The notes below the pieces were generated by a model. That model saw nothing but the letters and a program-made list of their open reading frames with translations, was not told where the DNA came from and made no database searches. Positions 1 to 9,961 of a stretch of 64,000 bases of DNA are shown here, one piece after another. The translations under genes and the position numbers were made by a program. How positions within the stretch are numbered: the first letter of the stretch is position 1; every line of letters begins with the position of its first letter. This stretch comes from Hymenobacter puniceus (lineage in GTDB: Bacteria; Bacteroidota; Bacteroidia; Cytophagales; Hymenobacteraceae). The DNA lies in assembly GCF_014333525.1 (NCBI RefSeq), contig NZ_JACSCX010000002.1, positions 310,001 to 374,000 of the forward strand. Direction: 5' to 3'.

Positions 1-1
1 C

Positions 2-1549
2 TACCGCGTCAGCCACGCCAAGGATTTTAGTTTGGGCATTACGGCCGAAAAGGACGCCGGCGAGCAGCTTGCCTGGAACCCCAAGGGCCGCCAGTACGGC
101 GCTGATTTTCTGTCGGCGCACTTTGTGGTGCAGGAACGGGGCAAGCTGAAAACCCTGGCCGTCGGCGACTACCAGTTGCAGTTCGGGCAGGGGCTGCTGC
201 TGTCGTCGGGGCTGCAGGTGGGCAAGGGGGCCGAAACCATCACCACGCTACGGCGCAGCTCTATTGGCGTGCGGCCGTACTCTTCGATTCTGGAAAGCAC
301 GTTTTTCCGGGGTGCGGCCGCTACCGTGGAAGTGACGCCCACGGTGCGGGCCACGGCCTTCGTGTCGAGGAAGCGGGTGGATGCCAACGTGCAGCTGGCG
401 GCCGATTCGTTGGCGGAATTTGACGAATTCTCATCGGGGTTTCTGCTGACAGGTTTCCACCGCACGGCCTCGGAGCTGGCCAACCGCCAGACCCTGCGCG
501 AAACCGTGGCCGGCGGCAACCTCGGCTACACCAGCCGCAGCGGCCACCTCGCCGCCGGCCTCACCGCCGTTGATACCCATTTCGACAAAGCCATTCAGCG
601 CCGCCCCGAGCTCTACAATCAGTACGAGTTTCGCGGTACGCACAACCTGGCGTTGGGCGCGCACTACACCTACGTGCGCGGCAACGTGCTGGTATTCGGC
701 GAAACGGCCCGCAGCAGCAGCGGCGGCTGGGGCACCGTGAACGGTCTGCTGGCCAGCCTCGCGCCCACCGTAGACGTGTCGGCGCTGGTGCGGCACTACA
801 CCCGCAACTTCCACACGCTCTACGGCAACGCGCTCAGCGAAAATACCCGCAACATCAACGAAAGCGGGTTGTATATGGGGGTGAAGCTGCGGCCGGTGGC
901 CCGCTGGGAAGTGTCGGCGTACTACGACCAGTTCTGGTTTCCATGGTTGAAATACGACGTGGGCGCCCCTTCTCGCGGCCACGACTGGCTGACGCGCATC
1001 ACGTACGCGCCCACCAAAACCAGCTTGCTATATGCCCAGCTGCGCACCCGCCAAAAAGCCTACGACACCTCCACCGACCAGCCCAATCCGCAGCCCGAGC
1101 CCACCACCCGCCACAGCGTGTTGCTCTACTACGATGCCAACCCCACGGCTACATTTGGGCTGCGCACCCGGGTGCAGGGCAGCCGCTACCGCGAAACCGA
1201 TGCCAGCCCCTGGCAGCGCGGCTACGTGTTGGCCCAAGATGCCTCCGTATCAGTGGGCCGCCGCCTGCGCCTCACCGCCCGCTACGCTCTCTTCGACACC
1301 GACAGCTACGACACCCGCCAGTACGTGTTCGAGCAGGATGTGCTCTATGCGTTTTCGGTGCCGGCCCTCTCGGGGCAGGGCACGCGCATCTACGGCATTG
1401 CTGAAATCAGCTGTACCCGCCAGCTCACGCTCTGGCTGCGCCTGGCCGAAACCCACTACCGCCACCAGACCACCGTTGGTACTGGCCTGGAAGGAATCCA
1501 GGGCCCCCGCCGCACCGAGTTCAAAGCTCAGGCGCGGTACCGGTTCTGA
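2..1549 (+). CDS. Outer-membrane beta-barrel protein, C-terminal part (probably of a helix-hairpin-helix family protein)
   Basis: The reading frame is open to the left edge, so this is the 3' part of a longer gene; a TTG at 32 is an in-frame internal codon and not a convincing start. The visible 515 or so residues alternate short amphipathic strands rich in Tyr, Arg and Thr (for example FGQGLLLSSGLQVGKG) and end in an aromatic residue (ARYRF), as outer-membrane barrels do. The pattern (YGADF, GDYQLQFGQGL, GAETITTLRRS) resembles Bacteroidota proteins that carry an N-terminal helix-hairpin-helix region before a barrel; that N-terminus lies outside the window, so the family is inferred. No sorting domain or plug is visible. 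It converges on the metallopeptidase gene, with a repeat and a terminator between them. Barrel fold is fairly sure; substrate and role are unknown. Confidence 0.7.
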   Translation, partial: YRVSHAKDFSLGITAEKDAGEQLAWNPKGRQYGADFLSAHFVVQERGKLKTLAVGDYQLQFGQGLLLSSGLQVGKGAETITTLRRSSIGVRPYSSILESTFFRGAAATVEVTPTVRATAFVSRKRVDANVQLAADSLAEFDEFSSGFLLTGFHRTASELANRQTLRETVAGGNLGYTSRSGHLAAGLTAVDTHFDKAIQRRPELYNQYEFRGTHNLALGAHYTYVRGNVLVFGETARSSSGGWGTVNGLLASLAPTVDVSALVRHYTRNFHTLYGNALSENTRNINESGLYMGVKLRPVARWEVSAYYDQFWFPWLKYDVGAPSRGHDWLTRITYAPTKTSLLYAQLRTRQKAYDTSTDQPNPQPEPTTRHSVLLYYDANPTATFGLRTRVQGSRYRETDASPWQRGYVLAQDASVSVGRRLRLTARYALFDTDSYDTRQYVFEQDVLYAFSVPALSGQGTRIYGIAEISCTRQLTLWLRLAETHYRHQTTVGTGLEGIQGPRRTEFKAQARYRF

Positions 1550-1587
1550 GGATATGTAGGTTAAGCATCCAGAGCGTCATTCAGAAC

Positions 1588-1724
1588 GTCATGCTGAGCT
1601 TGCCGAAACATCTCTCTCGCTTCGATGGATTGCTATGCCAAACGCCAGCACGCGAGCTTCCTCGCGCTGCCCGGAATGACGTTCCAACGAAGCGGGAGAG
1701 ATGCTTCGGCAAGCTCAGCATGAC
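1588..1724. repeat. Long imperfect inverted repeat (37-base arms), composite
   Basis: Arms 1588-1624 and 1688-1724 are reverse complements with two mismatches. The outer end reads GTCATGCTGAGC, the same type of terminus as the repeats at 22591 and 26514. The 63-base centre contains a second, different half-unit (GGAATGACGTTCC near 1672-1685), so one member seems nested in another. It lies between the convergent stop codons at 1549 and 1828. Confidence 0.8.
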
Positions 1725-1772
1725 ACTTACAGGAGCTTCGGGTAGCTCATACTCATCCGTATCAAGGCATAA

Positions 1773-1804
1773 AAAAGGCGGCCCCGATTCGGGAGCCGCC
1801 TTTT
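1773..1804 (-). terminator. Rho-independent terminator of the metallopeptidase gene
   Basis: A GC-rich hairpin (GGCGGC paired with GCCGCC, interrupted by a small bulge) is followed on the - strand by a run of T. It starts 24 bases past the metallopeptidase stop. A-runs on the other side may also let it stop transcription from the + strand gene. Confidence 0.8.
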
Positions 1805-1827
1805 CTACTATTCATACTTGTAGTAGT

Positions 1828-4800
1828 CTACTGTTTCAGCAGGCGCACCACGGCGGTGCCTTCCGGCATGTCGAGGTGGAGCTGGTAGACGCCGGTGCTG
1901 AGCTTGCTCAGGTCGAGGGCGTGCTTGAGCGGGGCGCCACCCTTGTTGAGGGACACGCTGCTCACGGTACGGCCTATGGCGTCCGTCACGCGCAACGTAA
2001 CGAGGCCGCGCTGAGCGTTATCCACATTTACCTGGAACTGGCCGGTGCTCGGGTTCGGGAATACCTCCACGCCGCGCAGCATAGCCGCATTCTGGCTGGA
2101 AAGCGTTGTGATGCTCACGCAGCTTTCGTTGGTGTAGATGGAGCTGCCGGTAGGGTTGGTGGCCCGGATACGGTAGCAATACGTGCCGTTGGCTCCCGCA
2201 ATCTGGTCGGCGAAGAACGTGGTATTGGCCGGTACGGTAGTCAGCAGCGCAAATGTATTGTTGTTGACACCTGTGCGCTCAATCTGAAAGCTGGTTTCGT
2301 TGTTGGAATTGTCGGCCCACACCAGATTCACGTTTGCCCGGTTGTTGGTCACGCCGTTGAGCAGCGTCAGCAGCGTAGAAGGTGCGGCTGGCAGTTCGGC
2401 CAGCGTGCATAGCTCCAGGCTCCAGCCGTTCAGCTGGCCGCCGTTGTTGGCGTTGTTATCCGAAATGGTCAGTGTCCAGTTGCCGTTGGCCGGGTCGTTG
2501 AGCAGCGGAGCCAGCGAGTTGGCCGGCCGCACCGTAGCACCGCTGGCCAGCGGGCAGCTAACGGCCGTAGCGGCGGCATCATCCAGGTTCAGGTTCAGGT
2601 CGGCGGTGCCGGGGCATACGTTGGCCAGCAGCACTACGGTCCGGCCGGCGGGGTTGGTCAGCGAGATGGTCAGCTCACCCACGTTGGGGTGCGTGATGGC
2701 CAGGTTGCGGATGCGGATATCACCGACCCGCTCGGCATTCTGCACGTTGATGGTGGACGTAACCGTAGGCGTGGTACCAAACGGAATGCTCACCGGCACC
2801 TGCGTGGCAGCAGTCGGAGCACACGTCACGGTGCCTACCAGGAACGAAGCACCGGCCGAGTAAGGAGCCGTGCTGCAGGGGCTGATGCCCCGTACGCGCC
2901 AGAAGTAGGTAGTGCCTGGCGTCAGGGGCAGCGTAGCCACCGTAAAGCTGGTAGCCGTGATGTTGGACTGCGTGAGCAGTACGTTGCTGAAAGCAGCGTC
3001 GGTGGCTACCTGCACCTCGTAGGACGTGGCATTCGGAACCGGATTCCAACTCAAACGAGGGCGAGGGCCTACGCGCTGGGCGCTTACCGGGCTAACCGGC
3101 ACCGCTGCAGCAGTAGCGCTTGGCAGCACCGTGAACGTGAACTGCTGCGCCTGCGTGAGGCTGCCGCTAACGCCGGTCAGCGAAATTGTGTAGTTGCCAC
3201 CAGCGGTACCGGCTGCTACGTTAACGGTGGCTTGCACCGTAGTGCCGGCAGCTGGGGTAGTGTTATCAAACGAAACCGTGACGCCGGTCGGCAGGTTGGT
3301 AGCCGAGAGGGCCACGGCACCGCTAAACGACTGAATCTGGCCGATGGCAAGCGGGAGCGAGAAGCCAGCGCCGGGGCAGACAGCCGGAATCTGGGCGGCC
3401 GTTGGAGCCAGGAAGAAGGTCGGCTGGCCGGAGTTGGTGATGGTGAAATTCTGGTTGGACAGGTCAAAGAAGACGTTGCCGGCGGCCTTCACTTTGAGGC
3501 GGGCCGTGGTGCTGGCCGCTACCGAGGTAGGCACCGTCACAACGGTGTAGCCATCGTTTGGTGTGTTGGCCTGCAGCACCGTCGGGAACGTGCGGCCACC
3601 ATCGGTGGAAAGCAGCACGTCTACGTTGGCGGCGTTGATGGGGGCAGCCGTGGTGTTGGCTACATCCCAGGCAACCTGCTGCGGGGCACCCGCCTGCCAC
3701 GAAGCGGCAGAAGTGTTTGGCAGCGTCATCAGGAACGGACCTGCCGTACCGATTACGGCCACGTTCATCGAGTCATAGTCGACACCGCCGCCACCTACGC
3801 GGTTGTCGCGGCCTACCAGCCGGAAAACAAGCTTGCGGGCATACGAAGGCAGAATTTCACCCCGCACCTGCACGTTGGTCAGCAGGGCGCCCAGCGCGCC
3901 GCTGGGCGTAAGCGTGGCCGGAAAAGTGCGGGTAGGCGAAGCTACAGGCGAGAAAGCGCGGAAAATAGGGGCGTTGCCGCTCGGTGCGTTAGGCGCGCCG
4001 CCGGGGCCCAGGTTGAATTGTTCCCAACTGTAGGTCAGCGCGTCGCCGTTGGCGTCGGTGGCCGAGCCTGTCAGCTCAAACGGGGTGCTCACAGGAATGG
4101 CGTAGTTGGCACCGGCATTCACCACAGGGGCGTTGTTGCCGGTAGCGGTATTCACGCCACAGTTGCCGCCGTTGGTCATGTGCGCCACCAGCTCATCAAA
4201 GCTGTAGGAATGGAAATACGGGTCGGAAAAACCTTGGGTGTTGTCGTTGCCGCAGATGCCGGCGTAGGCCATGATGGTGGTGCCGGATCCAGGCTCGTAG
4301 GCTGCGTTAGCCGAGCGGTTACCGCCCGCGCACGAGCCAATTGTGCCATTGAAGGTGTGGTTGCCGCCAAACTGGTGGCCGATTTCGTGGGCGACATAAT
4401 CGATGTCGAAGGCGTCGCCGAAGGGAGCAGGCCGGCCGGTCATGCCGCGGGCCTTGCCGCTGGTGGCGCACAGGCTGCGCAGCTGGGCCACGCCGCCGTC
4501 GCCGGTAGCGAAGATGTGGCCGATGTCGTAGTTGGCCTGGCCAATGCGGGCCGTTACTACGGCCTGGTTTTCGGTCAGCAGCGTGGTCGACGAGTTGTTG
4601 GTGAATGGGTCAGTGGCGCCATCCAGGAAAACCAGGGTGTCATTCTTGGGCACCAGCACCAAACGAGCCGCTACTTCCTTTTCATATACACCGCTCACGC
4701 GGTTCACTGAGGCCACAATCTTTGATAAGGTGAGGGCAACAGTAGGGGCATCGGGTGCGCAAACAGCTACTGCATATTCGCCGGTGCAGGACACGGCCAG

Positions 4801-5451
4801 GCGGTAGGTGCGCAGTGTGGCGCCGTTCGGAATGGCTGCGGGCAGCGGGGGCGTCAGCACCGAGCCTGCCGAGCCAATAGCGCCGGGCGTGAGGCACTCG
4901 AAACGCACATTGTCCTTGTTCATGGCCGTGCGGTCGAACACCAGGTGGGCACTGCTGCCCGCCGATACCGGATCAATAAATGTGGTCCGGGTGCCGCTCA
5001 TAATCATGGCGTGGAAGCCGGCCGGCGAGACATCGAGGCGGGCCGTAGCCGACGGATCGTCAATGCCCTGAGCTTCGTAGGTGCGGATCTGTGGATATCT
5101 GGCGGCCAGCTCGGGCTGCATCACGGGCACCTGCACAATGCGAAAACGCTGCGAAGTGCCATCCGGCAGCGGCAACGATACGACCGTGGTGGAGTTGCGG
5201 GCGCCGGCACCAGCTTCCCGGGGCGCATTGGCCAGCGCGTCGCGCATGGCGGGTAGCTGCACCGTAATGGGCCGGTACTGGCGCAGTGCCTGGGTGGCCG
5301 TGCGGGCTGCCGCGGGCTGGGTTTCGGTGGCATCAGCCCACAGTACGCGCTGGGCCGCTGCCATGCGTGGCAGCCCCGTGGCCGCCAGCAGCAAGCCGCC
5401 CACCAGGGCCGGCCGCCACGCACGCCTCGACAAAGTAAAGATTGGCAACAT
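1828..5451 (-). CDS. Secreted reprolysin-like zinc metallopeptidase with P-domain and T9SS sorting domain
   Basis: A 1207-residue secreted protease. Residues 1-33 form a signal peptide ending AAAQ. A propeptide-like region precedes the catalytic domain. The zinc site HEIGHQFGGNH is at 355-365 (His355, Glu356, His359, His365), and IMAYAG near 394 is the Met-turn, so this is a metzincin of reprolysin type. Downstream come Ig-like and fibronectin type III-like repeats (about 440-890), a proprotein-convertase P-domain-like segment (about 890-1010), another fibronectin-like module, and a type A T9SS C-terminal domain starting near VFPNPSTGQF. The T9SS domain implies export across the outer membrane and surface attachment or release. 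ATG at 5451 is supported by the signal peptide and an upstream promoter. All catalytic residues are present. The natural substrate is unknown. Confidence 0.92.
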   Translation of the reverse strand: MLPIFTLSRRAWRPALVGGLLLAATGLPRMAAAQRVLWADATETQPAAARTATQALRQYRPITVQLPAMRDALANAPREAGAGARNSTTVVSLPLPDGTSQRFRIVQVPVMQPELAARYPQIRTYEAQGIDDPSATARLDVSPAGFHAMIMSGTRTTFIDPVSAGSSAHLVFDRTAMNKDNVRFECLTPGAIGSAGSVLTPPLPAAIPNGATLRTYRLAVSCTGEYAVAVCAPDAPTVALTLSKIVASVNRVSGVYEKEVAARLVLVPKNDTLVFLDGATDPFTNNSSTTLLTENQAVVTARIGQANYDIGHIFATGDGGVAQLRSLCATSGKARGMTGRPAPFGDAFDIDYVAHEIGHQFGGNHTFNGTIGSCAGGNRSANAAYEPGSGTTIMAYAGICGNDNTQGFSDPYFHSYSFDELVAHMTNGGNCGVNTATGNNAPVVNAGANYAIPVSTPFELTGSATDANGDALTYSWEQFNLGPGGAPNAPSGNAPIFRAFSPVASPTRTFPATLTPSGALGALLTNVQVRGEILPSYARKLVFRLVGRDNRVGGGGVDYDSMNVAVIGTAGPFLMTLPNTSAASWQAGAPQQVAWDVANTTAAPINAANVDVLLSTDGGRTFPTVLQANTPNDGYTVVTVPTSVAASTTARLKVKAAGNVFFDLSNQNFTITNSGQPTFFLAPTAAQIPAVCPGAGFSLPLAIGQIQSFSGAVALSATNLPTGVTVSFDNTTPAAGTTVQATVNVAAGTAGGNYTISLTGVSGSLTQAQQFTFTVLPSATAAAVPVSPVSAQRVGPRPRLSWNPVPNATSYEVQVATDAAFSNVLLTQSNITATSFTVATLPLTPGTTYFWRVRGISPCSTAPYSAGASFLVGTVTCAPTAATQVPVSIPFGTTPTVTSTINVQNAERVGDIRIRNLAITHPNVGELTISLTNPAGRTVVLLANVCPGTADLNLNLDDAAATAVSCPLASGATVRPANSLAPLLNDPANGNWTLTISDNNANNGGQLNGWSLELCTLAELPAAPSTLLTLLNGVTNNRANVNLVWADNSNNETSFQIERTGVNNNTFALLTTVPANTTFFADQIAGANGTYCYRIRATNPTGSSIYTNESCVSITTLSSQNAAMLRGVEVFPNPSTGQFQVNVDNAQRGLVTLRVTDAIGRTVSSVSLNKGGAPLKHALDLSKLSTGVYQLHLDMPEGTAVVRLLKQ

Positions 5452-5495
5452 AGACGAAGGGTTAAGAAAAGGGACGTCAACAAGAATTTGTTGCC

Positions 5496-5524
5496 CTAAG
5501 GTACTGGTTTTGCTGTAGGGGCAA
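5496..5524 (-). promoter_or_regulatory. Candidate Bacteroidota promoter of the metallopeptidase gene
   Basis: On the - strand TTG (5524-5522), 18 bases, then TACCTTAG (5503-5496), one mismatch from TAnnTTTG. It would give a leader of roughly 40 bases before the ATG at 5451. Confidence 0.5.
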
Positions 5525-5663
5525 TGCGTTGAGCCGCTGATTTTCCCCGAAAGCTACCCTAGTCAATTGCGTAGCTGCAACGCTTGGTTGTTGGACTGTA
5601 ACTAGCACACAGTTAAGAGAATGGTGTATGGAGCTGTGCGCCGTCTGGATGGGCTATATAACG

Positions 5664-5701
5664 CCGAAGGCCCGCCGGAAACAGTTCCGGCGGGCCTTCG
5701 G
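5664..5701 (-). terminator. Strong hairpin terminator after the DUF3857 operon
   Basis: A perfect 17-base-pair stem (5664-5680 with 5685-5701) and four-base loop, 22 bases past the stop of the - strand DUF3857/transglutaminase gene. There is no long T-run, so termination is inferred from position and stability. Confidence 0.75.
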
Positions 5702-5723
5702 TATGAGGACGGACTGTTAAAGG

Positions 5724-7688
5724 TCAGGCGTCGGTTTTTACCAGTACTATCTGCGCTTTATCGGCTTGGCTGATGCGGCGGCGGAAGTCTTGGTAAGCCG
5801 GATATTGCTCGCGGGTGAAGCGGGTCTGAGGCATCAGCAGGCGCCGCACATAAAGCAGCGTGCCGTCGGGCAGGGCCTGCACTTGGCTGGAGTAGGTGCC
5901 AAACGCCGTAGCGAGCTGCACCTGCGCCGGCAGGCTTTCCGGCTTGAAACCGGCTGGCACATGAATTCGGATGGTATCGGCGTAGCTGAATGCGTTGTCG
6001 AGCCACACGGGGGTGCGCCGCTCACCTACCGTGGCTGGAAGCGCCCTCCAGCGGCTCAGCAGGTTGGGCGTCAGAAAGGCTCTTTTTCCCGACACGGAGG
6101 CCCATCCTGGCAGCACGAGGCTCAGGTTTTCGGTGAGGACAGGCACTGACTGGCGGTGGTCGGGCTGGTAGCTGAGCTTGCTGATGCTGAAGTTGGCCAG
6201 CGGCAGGTGTTCCGACAAGATCTTCTTCTGATCGGCCAAGTTCTGCGAGCCAGCCAGGCGTGCGTAGTTGTCCTGCTCCAGGCCCGACAGCCGGGTCCGG
6301 ATGCTGGCCGTAGCGCTGCCCTGCGCATCCATATACACGTCGGCGAGCCGGTCGCGGCGGTTGTCGGCGGCCAGGTACTGCGGCGTACGGACCAAGCGGC
6401 CTCCCTGCGGCGTCAGGAGCAGGGCATGGCGGTTGCCGACAAAGCTGCTCATATAACCGAACATAGCGGTCTGGTTGGTGCATTCCAGCCACACAGTGTC
6501 AGCCTTAGCGGCTTTGCTGAGTGGCACACACAGCACCACATGGTTGAACTGCTGGCTGGGAAACTCGGTACGGATGTCTTCCTCGCCGGCCCGGACCAGG
6601 GCTGCATACGCTGTGATGCCAGCTGCTTTCAGCAGTGCCTGGCAGTAATTGGTTAGGGCTTTGCAGTCGCCATAGCCGTTGGCCGCCACGCTGCTGGCCG
6701 GAAACGTCTGCCAGCCGCCAATCCCCAGCTGAACCGAGATATAGCGGGTGTTTTCCTGCAGCCATTCATATACCTTCCGGATGCGGGCCCGCTCGTCGGT
6801 TTCGCCTTGCACCAGTGCCTGCACTTTGGCCTGCAGGGCAGGCGGCAGCTCGTCGCGGCCGGCATTGAGCTGGTGCGTCCAGAGTCCCAGCGTCTGCCAC
6901 GAGCTGAGTGTGCCCAGGTGGCCCTGCACCTCAAACTGCATGGGGGCTGTGAATACGGCCGGCGCCATTTCGCTCACGGGCGGTCCGTCGGCCTCGGCTT
7001 CTACGGCTGCCAAGCCATGCACCTGCCACTCATAGGCCTGGCCGGCCTCAGTTGTTGGGGTTTTTACGGCCACCGTGCCTGCAGGCAACGCCCGTTCTTG
7101 GTAGCGCAAAACCAGGCCAGCCGGCATCAGCACCCGGAACGTGGCATGCTCCACTGCCAGTTGACCGGTAGGCTGAGGCATCCAGGTAGGATAAAACAGC
7201 GTGTTGGTGGAGTTAATTTCGTACTCAAACTCCACTGTATAGGGGTACACCGGCTGGCGCAGGTCGGCAACTCGGCCACGGCCATCATTGGCCAAACTGA
7301 AACCATCGGACAGAGAAATGTCCTGGATTTCCGAGGCTTTGAGCGTGCGCAATACGCGGCCATCGGCAGCATACGAGGTGCCGCGCAGATAGGTGACCGT
7401 GTTGAGCTGGTCGTAGCCAACCAGCGTGCGGGCGTAGTCGGCTCCGGCTTCGTCGAAAATGGTCACGGCGCGGCGTACCGTTTCCACAGTACGGCCGGCT
7501 GATTTCACCACCAGCGTTTCGTCGGAGCGGCGCACTACGGCGTGGGCGTTTTCGCGCAGCGCGGCCGCAATGTCCGCTACGGGGTAGCTGGCGGGCGGGC
7601 CAGCCAGCGCCACCAGGCCACTGAGGCAGGCCATGAGTAGAACACCCAGCCGGGCCGCCGGCCGCAGAAAGTTTACGGGATACTTCAC
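5724..7688 (-). CDS. DUF3857 / transglutaminase-fold protein with intact catalytic residues
   Basis: A 654-residue exported protein. Residues 1-29 are a signal peptide. The N-terminal DUF3857 domain (about 40-250) is followed by a transglutaminase-like core. GYGDCKAL gives the predicted nucleophile Cys342, FNHVVLC gives His383, and WLECTNQT gives the acidic third position (Glu402), so unlike its two neighbours this copy looks catalytically competent. The C-terminal part (about 480-650) is beta-rich and typical of the family. The start is GTG at 7688, which overlaps the TGA of the upstream paralogue by four bases (GTGA), so the two are probably translationally coupled. Family members are common in Bacteroidota; the substrate is not known. 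Cleavage or cross-linking of a periplasmic peptide is only a guess. Confidence 0.88.
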   Translation of the reverse strand: MKYPVNFLRPAARLGVLLMACLSGLVALAGPPASYPVADIAAALRENAHAVVRRSDETLVVKSAGRTVETVRRAVTIFDEAGADYARTLVGYDQLNTVTYLRGTSYAADGRVLRTLKASEIQDISLSDGFSLANDGRGRVADLRQPVYPYTVEFEYEINSTNTLFYPTWMPQPTGQLAVEHATFRVLMPAGLVLRYQERALPAGTVAVKTPTTEAGQAYEWQVHGLAAVEAEADGPPVSEMAPAVFTAPMQFEVQGHLGTLSSWQTLGLWTHQLNAGRDELPPALQAKVQALVQGETDERARIRKVYEWLQENTRYISVQLGIGGWQTFPASSVAANGYGDCKALTNYCQALLKAAGITAYAALVRAGEEDIRTEFPSQQFNHVVLCVPLSKAAKADTVWLECTNQTAMFGYMSSFVGNRHALLLTPQGGRLVRTPQYLAADNRRDRLADVYMDAQGSATASIRTRLSGLEQDNYARLAGSQNLADQKKILSEHLPLANFSISKLSYQPDHRQSVPVLTENLSLVLPGWASVSGKRAFLTPNLLSRWRALPATVGERRTPVWLDNAFSYADTIRIHVPAGFKPESLPAQVQLATAFGTYSSQVQALPDGTLLYVRRLLMPQTRFTREQYPAYQDFRRRISQADKAQIVLVKTDA

Positions 7689-9745
7689 GATTTCTTCTTG
7701 AGAACAAACTGTTCTGCCTGCTTGGCCACTACCAGCCGGTAGAACTCGCGCAGGCCTTCGTATTCCGCGGCCGAGTACACCGCGCGGTTCAGGTTCAAGC
7801 GGCTCATAATCTGCACGGTACCATCAGCAGCAGGCTGCGCCTGGTATAGAAAGCGGCCCCCGTTGTCGGGCAGGCTCACGGCCGTTGGCTTGGGCATCTC
7901 CTCCAGTTCGTAGCCCGCGGGCAGCGTCAGGGTCACAAGCAGGGTTTCATCTACGGGGCAGCCAAAATCCACCGGAAACTGGCGCGACTCCTGCACAAAC
8001 GGGTTCTTGCTGTTGCCGAAGTGTTGCAGGGGCCGCACATACAGCAGGCCCGCCGGAGTGTCGCCGCCCGCTGCTGTCAGTTCGTAGTCGAGGCTTAGTG
8101 CATCGGCTAGCTCGTCGCGCTTGCCGAATTTGAATTTCTCTACGCTCCAGCCTTCACGGCCAGTCAGCATGTCTTCCACAAACTTCTTCTCGCCTTTTTC
8201 GCGCAGCCGGTCGCGCTGGGCCGAGCCGGCATAACCGCCGTGCTCGGAGTGTACCTGGCCGGTATACCCGCCTTTTTCGTCCAGCACCAGCTTGATCTGC
8301 TGATACTCAGTGAGGCGCTGCGTAGGCGACAAACTCACCCAGCGCGACTCCGCGGCATTAGGCATAATCAGGCGGCCCTGGCCATTGAGGCAGCGCGTGG
8401 GCAGCATGCCGCAGGGCAGCAGTTCTTCGGTGGCATCTACCAGCATTTCCTTGCCTTCGGGCAGCGGCACGTGGGCCACTACGTAGTTGAAGCGCGAAAG
8501 CATGGGCATGAAATCGGCATTTACGGCTCCATGGCTGCGGGTGCTCACCAGCACGGGGTTGGCCTGAAAGCCGGCTTCGCGCAGCGCCGCAATCAATAGC
8601 AGGTTTACATCGGCCGCATTGCCGCGGTGCTGGTCGTAGGCTTTGCGCACCGAGCTGGAGCTGTAGAGCTGGTCGTGGCCGTCGTATTTCACGGCTTTGC
8701 GCACCAGGGCATGTATGGCCGCTACGCGGGCCGCCGGAGATTTCTCTTGCGCCAGCAGTGGCGTGAGTTGTTCTTTCAGGAAACCTGCTCGGCGAAGCTG
8801 CATGCCAAATCCCTCGGCCTGCAGCAGTTCATCGTTGATGCTCTGCCAGGTGCTGGTCATGGGCCGGTAGCCCTGGCCGGGCCACTGCAGTCCGGCTAAT
8901 TCGAAGTCGATGCGTGACACATAGTCGCGCGCGGAGGTCATGTACGGCTCGTCGCGGAAAGCCGTGGCGTTTTGCACAGCCCAGCGGTGGTTGACTACCT
9001 GGGCCGTTACTGTTTCGGAACCGCCCGGGGTACGTCCGCCATTCAGGCCCGACTCAATGGATGAACTCCAGCGCACTGTATACTGACCTACTCCCGACGG
9101 ATGCTCGCTCACGGCCAACGGCAGATAACCCTGCATCAGGGTTTTATAGTCGAAGTATTCCGGTATCTGCGCCCGGTACTCGCTCCAGCGCACCGGAATG
9201 GATTGCTGAAACTGCCAGTCCTGAAAATTGAACAGGAAATCCGACACGACCGTGTACGTGTACTCAATCACGGCGCCCTCGCGCACGTTGGGCAGCGTAA
9301 ACTTGCGGGTGATGGTGTTAGGGCCGGACTCCTCGCGGAACATGGCACTGGTTTCCAGCTTTTCCTTCACAATCTCCCCGTTCACAAGGTTGTAAGTGAA
9401 GCCCTTCAGGTTGCTGAGCTTTTCCTCGCTTTTGTTTTTGTGATACAGCGGCACTTCCACAGTGGCCCAGTCATAGCCGGACTTCTTCAGGATTTTGATG
9501 CGCGTAACCCGCTCAAACACGGTCTGAAACCCTTCGCCGGCAGCAGCCACTTCGAAGCGCGAGCGGCCGAAGTCGCAGAGCACCACCGCCTCGGCGGCGC
9601 TGTCTGCTACAAAGTTTTTGGAGTCAAAATCCTTGAGGTCGGGTTTGCCAAACTTGATGGGGTCGGCCTGGCCCAGGGCAGGCGCCGTGGCGGCGCTACC
9701 CAGCACTGCCAGCAGCAAAAGCCGGCGGAGTAAAGGTGTTAGCAT
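7685..9745 (-). CDS. DUF3857 protein with degenerate transglutaminase core
   Basis: A 686-residue protein with a signal peptide (1-25, ending ALGQ), an N-terminal DUF3857 domain containing ERVTRIKILKKSGYDWA, and a transglutaminase-like core. At the nucleophile position it reads RGNAADVN, with Ala where the downstream copy has Cys, and at the His position it reads RFNYVVA, with Tyr; the Asp of LVDATEELL is kept. It is therefore probably a non-catalytic binding or scaffold protein. It overlaps the active-type copy by four bases and is the first gene of that pair. The C-terminus has the same beta-rich domain as the paralogue at 10294. Similar inactive copies may be widespread in the family, so the loss is seen here but its age is unknown. 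Confidence 0.87.
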   Translation of the reverse strand: MLTPLLRRLLLLAVLGSAATAPALGQADPIKFGKPDLKDFDSKNFVADSAAEAVVLCDFGRSRFEVAAAGEGFQTVFERVTRIKILKKSGYDWATVEVPLYHKNKSEEKLSNLKGFTYNLVNGEIVKEKLETSAMFREESGPNTITRKFTLPNVREGAVIEYTYTVVSDFLFNFQDWQFQQSIPVRWSEYRAQIPEYFDYKTLMQGYLPLAVSEHPSGVGQYTVRWSSSIESGLNGGRTPGGSETVTAQVVNHRWAVQNATAFRDEPYMTSARDYVSRIDFELAGLQWPGQGYRPMTSTWQSINDELLQAEGFGMQLRRAGFLKEQLTPLLAQEKSPAARVAAIHALVRKAVKYDGHDQLYSSSSVRKAYDQHRGNAADVNLLLIAALREAGFQANPVLVSTRSHGAVNADFMPMLSRFNYVVAHVPLPEGKEMLVDATEELLPCGMLPTRCLNGQGRLIMPNAAESRWVSLSPTQRLTEYQQIKLVLDEKGGYTGQVHSEHGGYAGSAQRDRLREKGEKKFVEDMLTGREGWSVEKFKFGKRDELADALSLDYELTAAGGDTPAGLLYVRPLQHFGNSKNPFVQESRQFPVDFGCPVDETLLVTLTLPAGYELEEMPKPTAVSLPDNGGRFLYQAQPAADGTVQIMSRLNLNRAVYSAAEYEGLREFYRLVVAKQAEQFVLKKKS

Positions 9746-9961
9746 GGAGAGCTATATAATGAAGAAGTAAACGCAATGAGCACACACAACTGCTTCTGGC
9801 CGGCGGCATGAAAAAGCAGGTAAAAAGGATAGAAATAGGCGGCAGAGAGGAGCGGGCAGAATAACGGAATTCTAAAGCTCCGCATTTTTGGAATAGCCGC
9901 CAATAATCCGAGAAAGAAATAATACAGAAGAGCTATTCTTGCCTCACTACCAGCATGGCTG

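Noticed and set aside
2689..4710. A 673-codon open frame on the + strand opposite the metallopeptidase
   Set aside because: It mirrors the GC-rich third positions of the real gene, has an Arg/Gly/Ala-biased composition and no family features.
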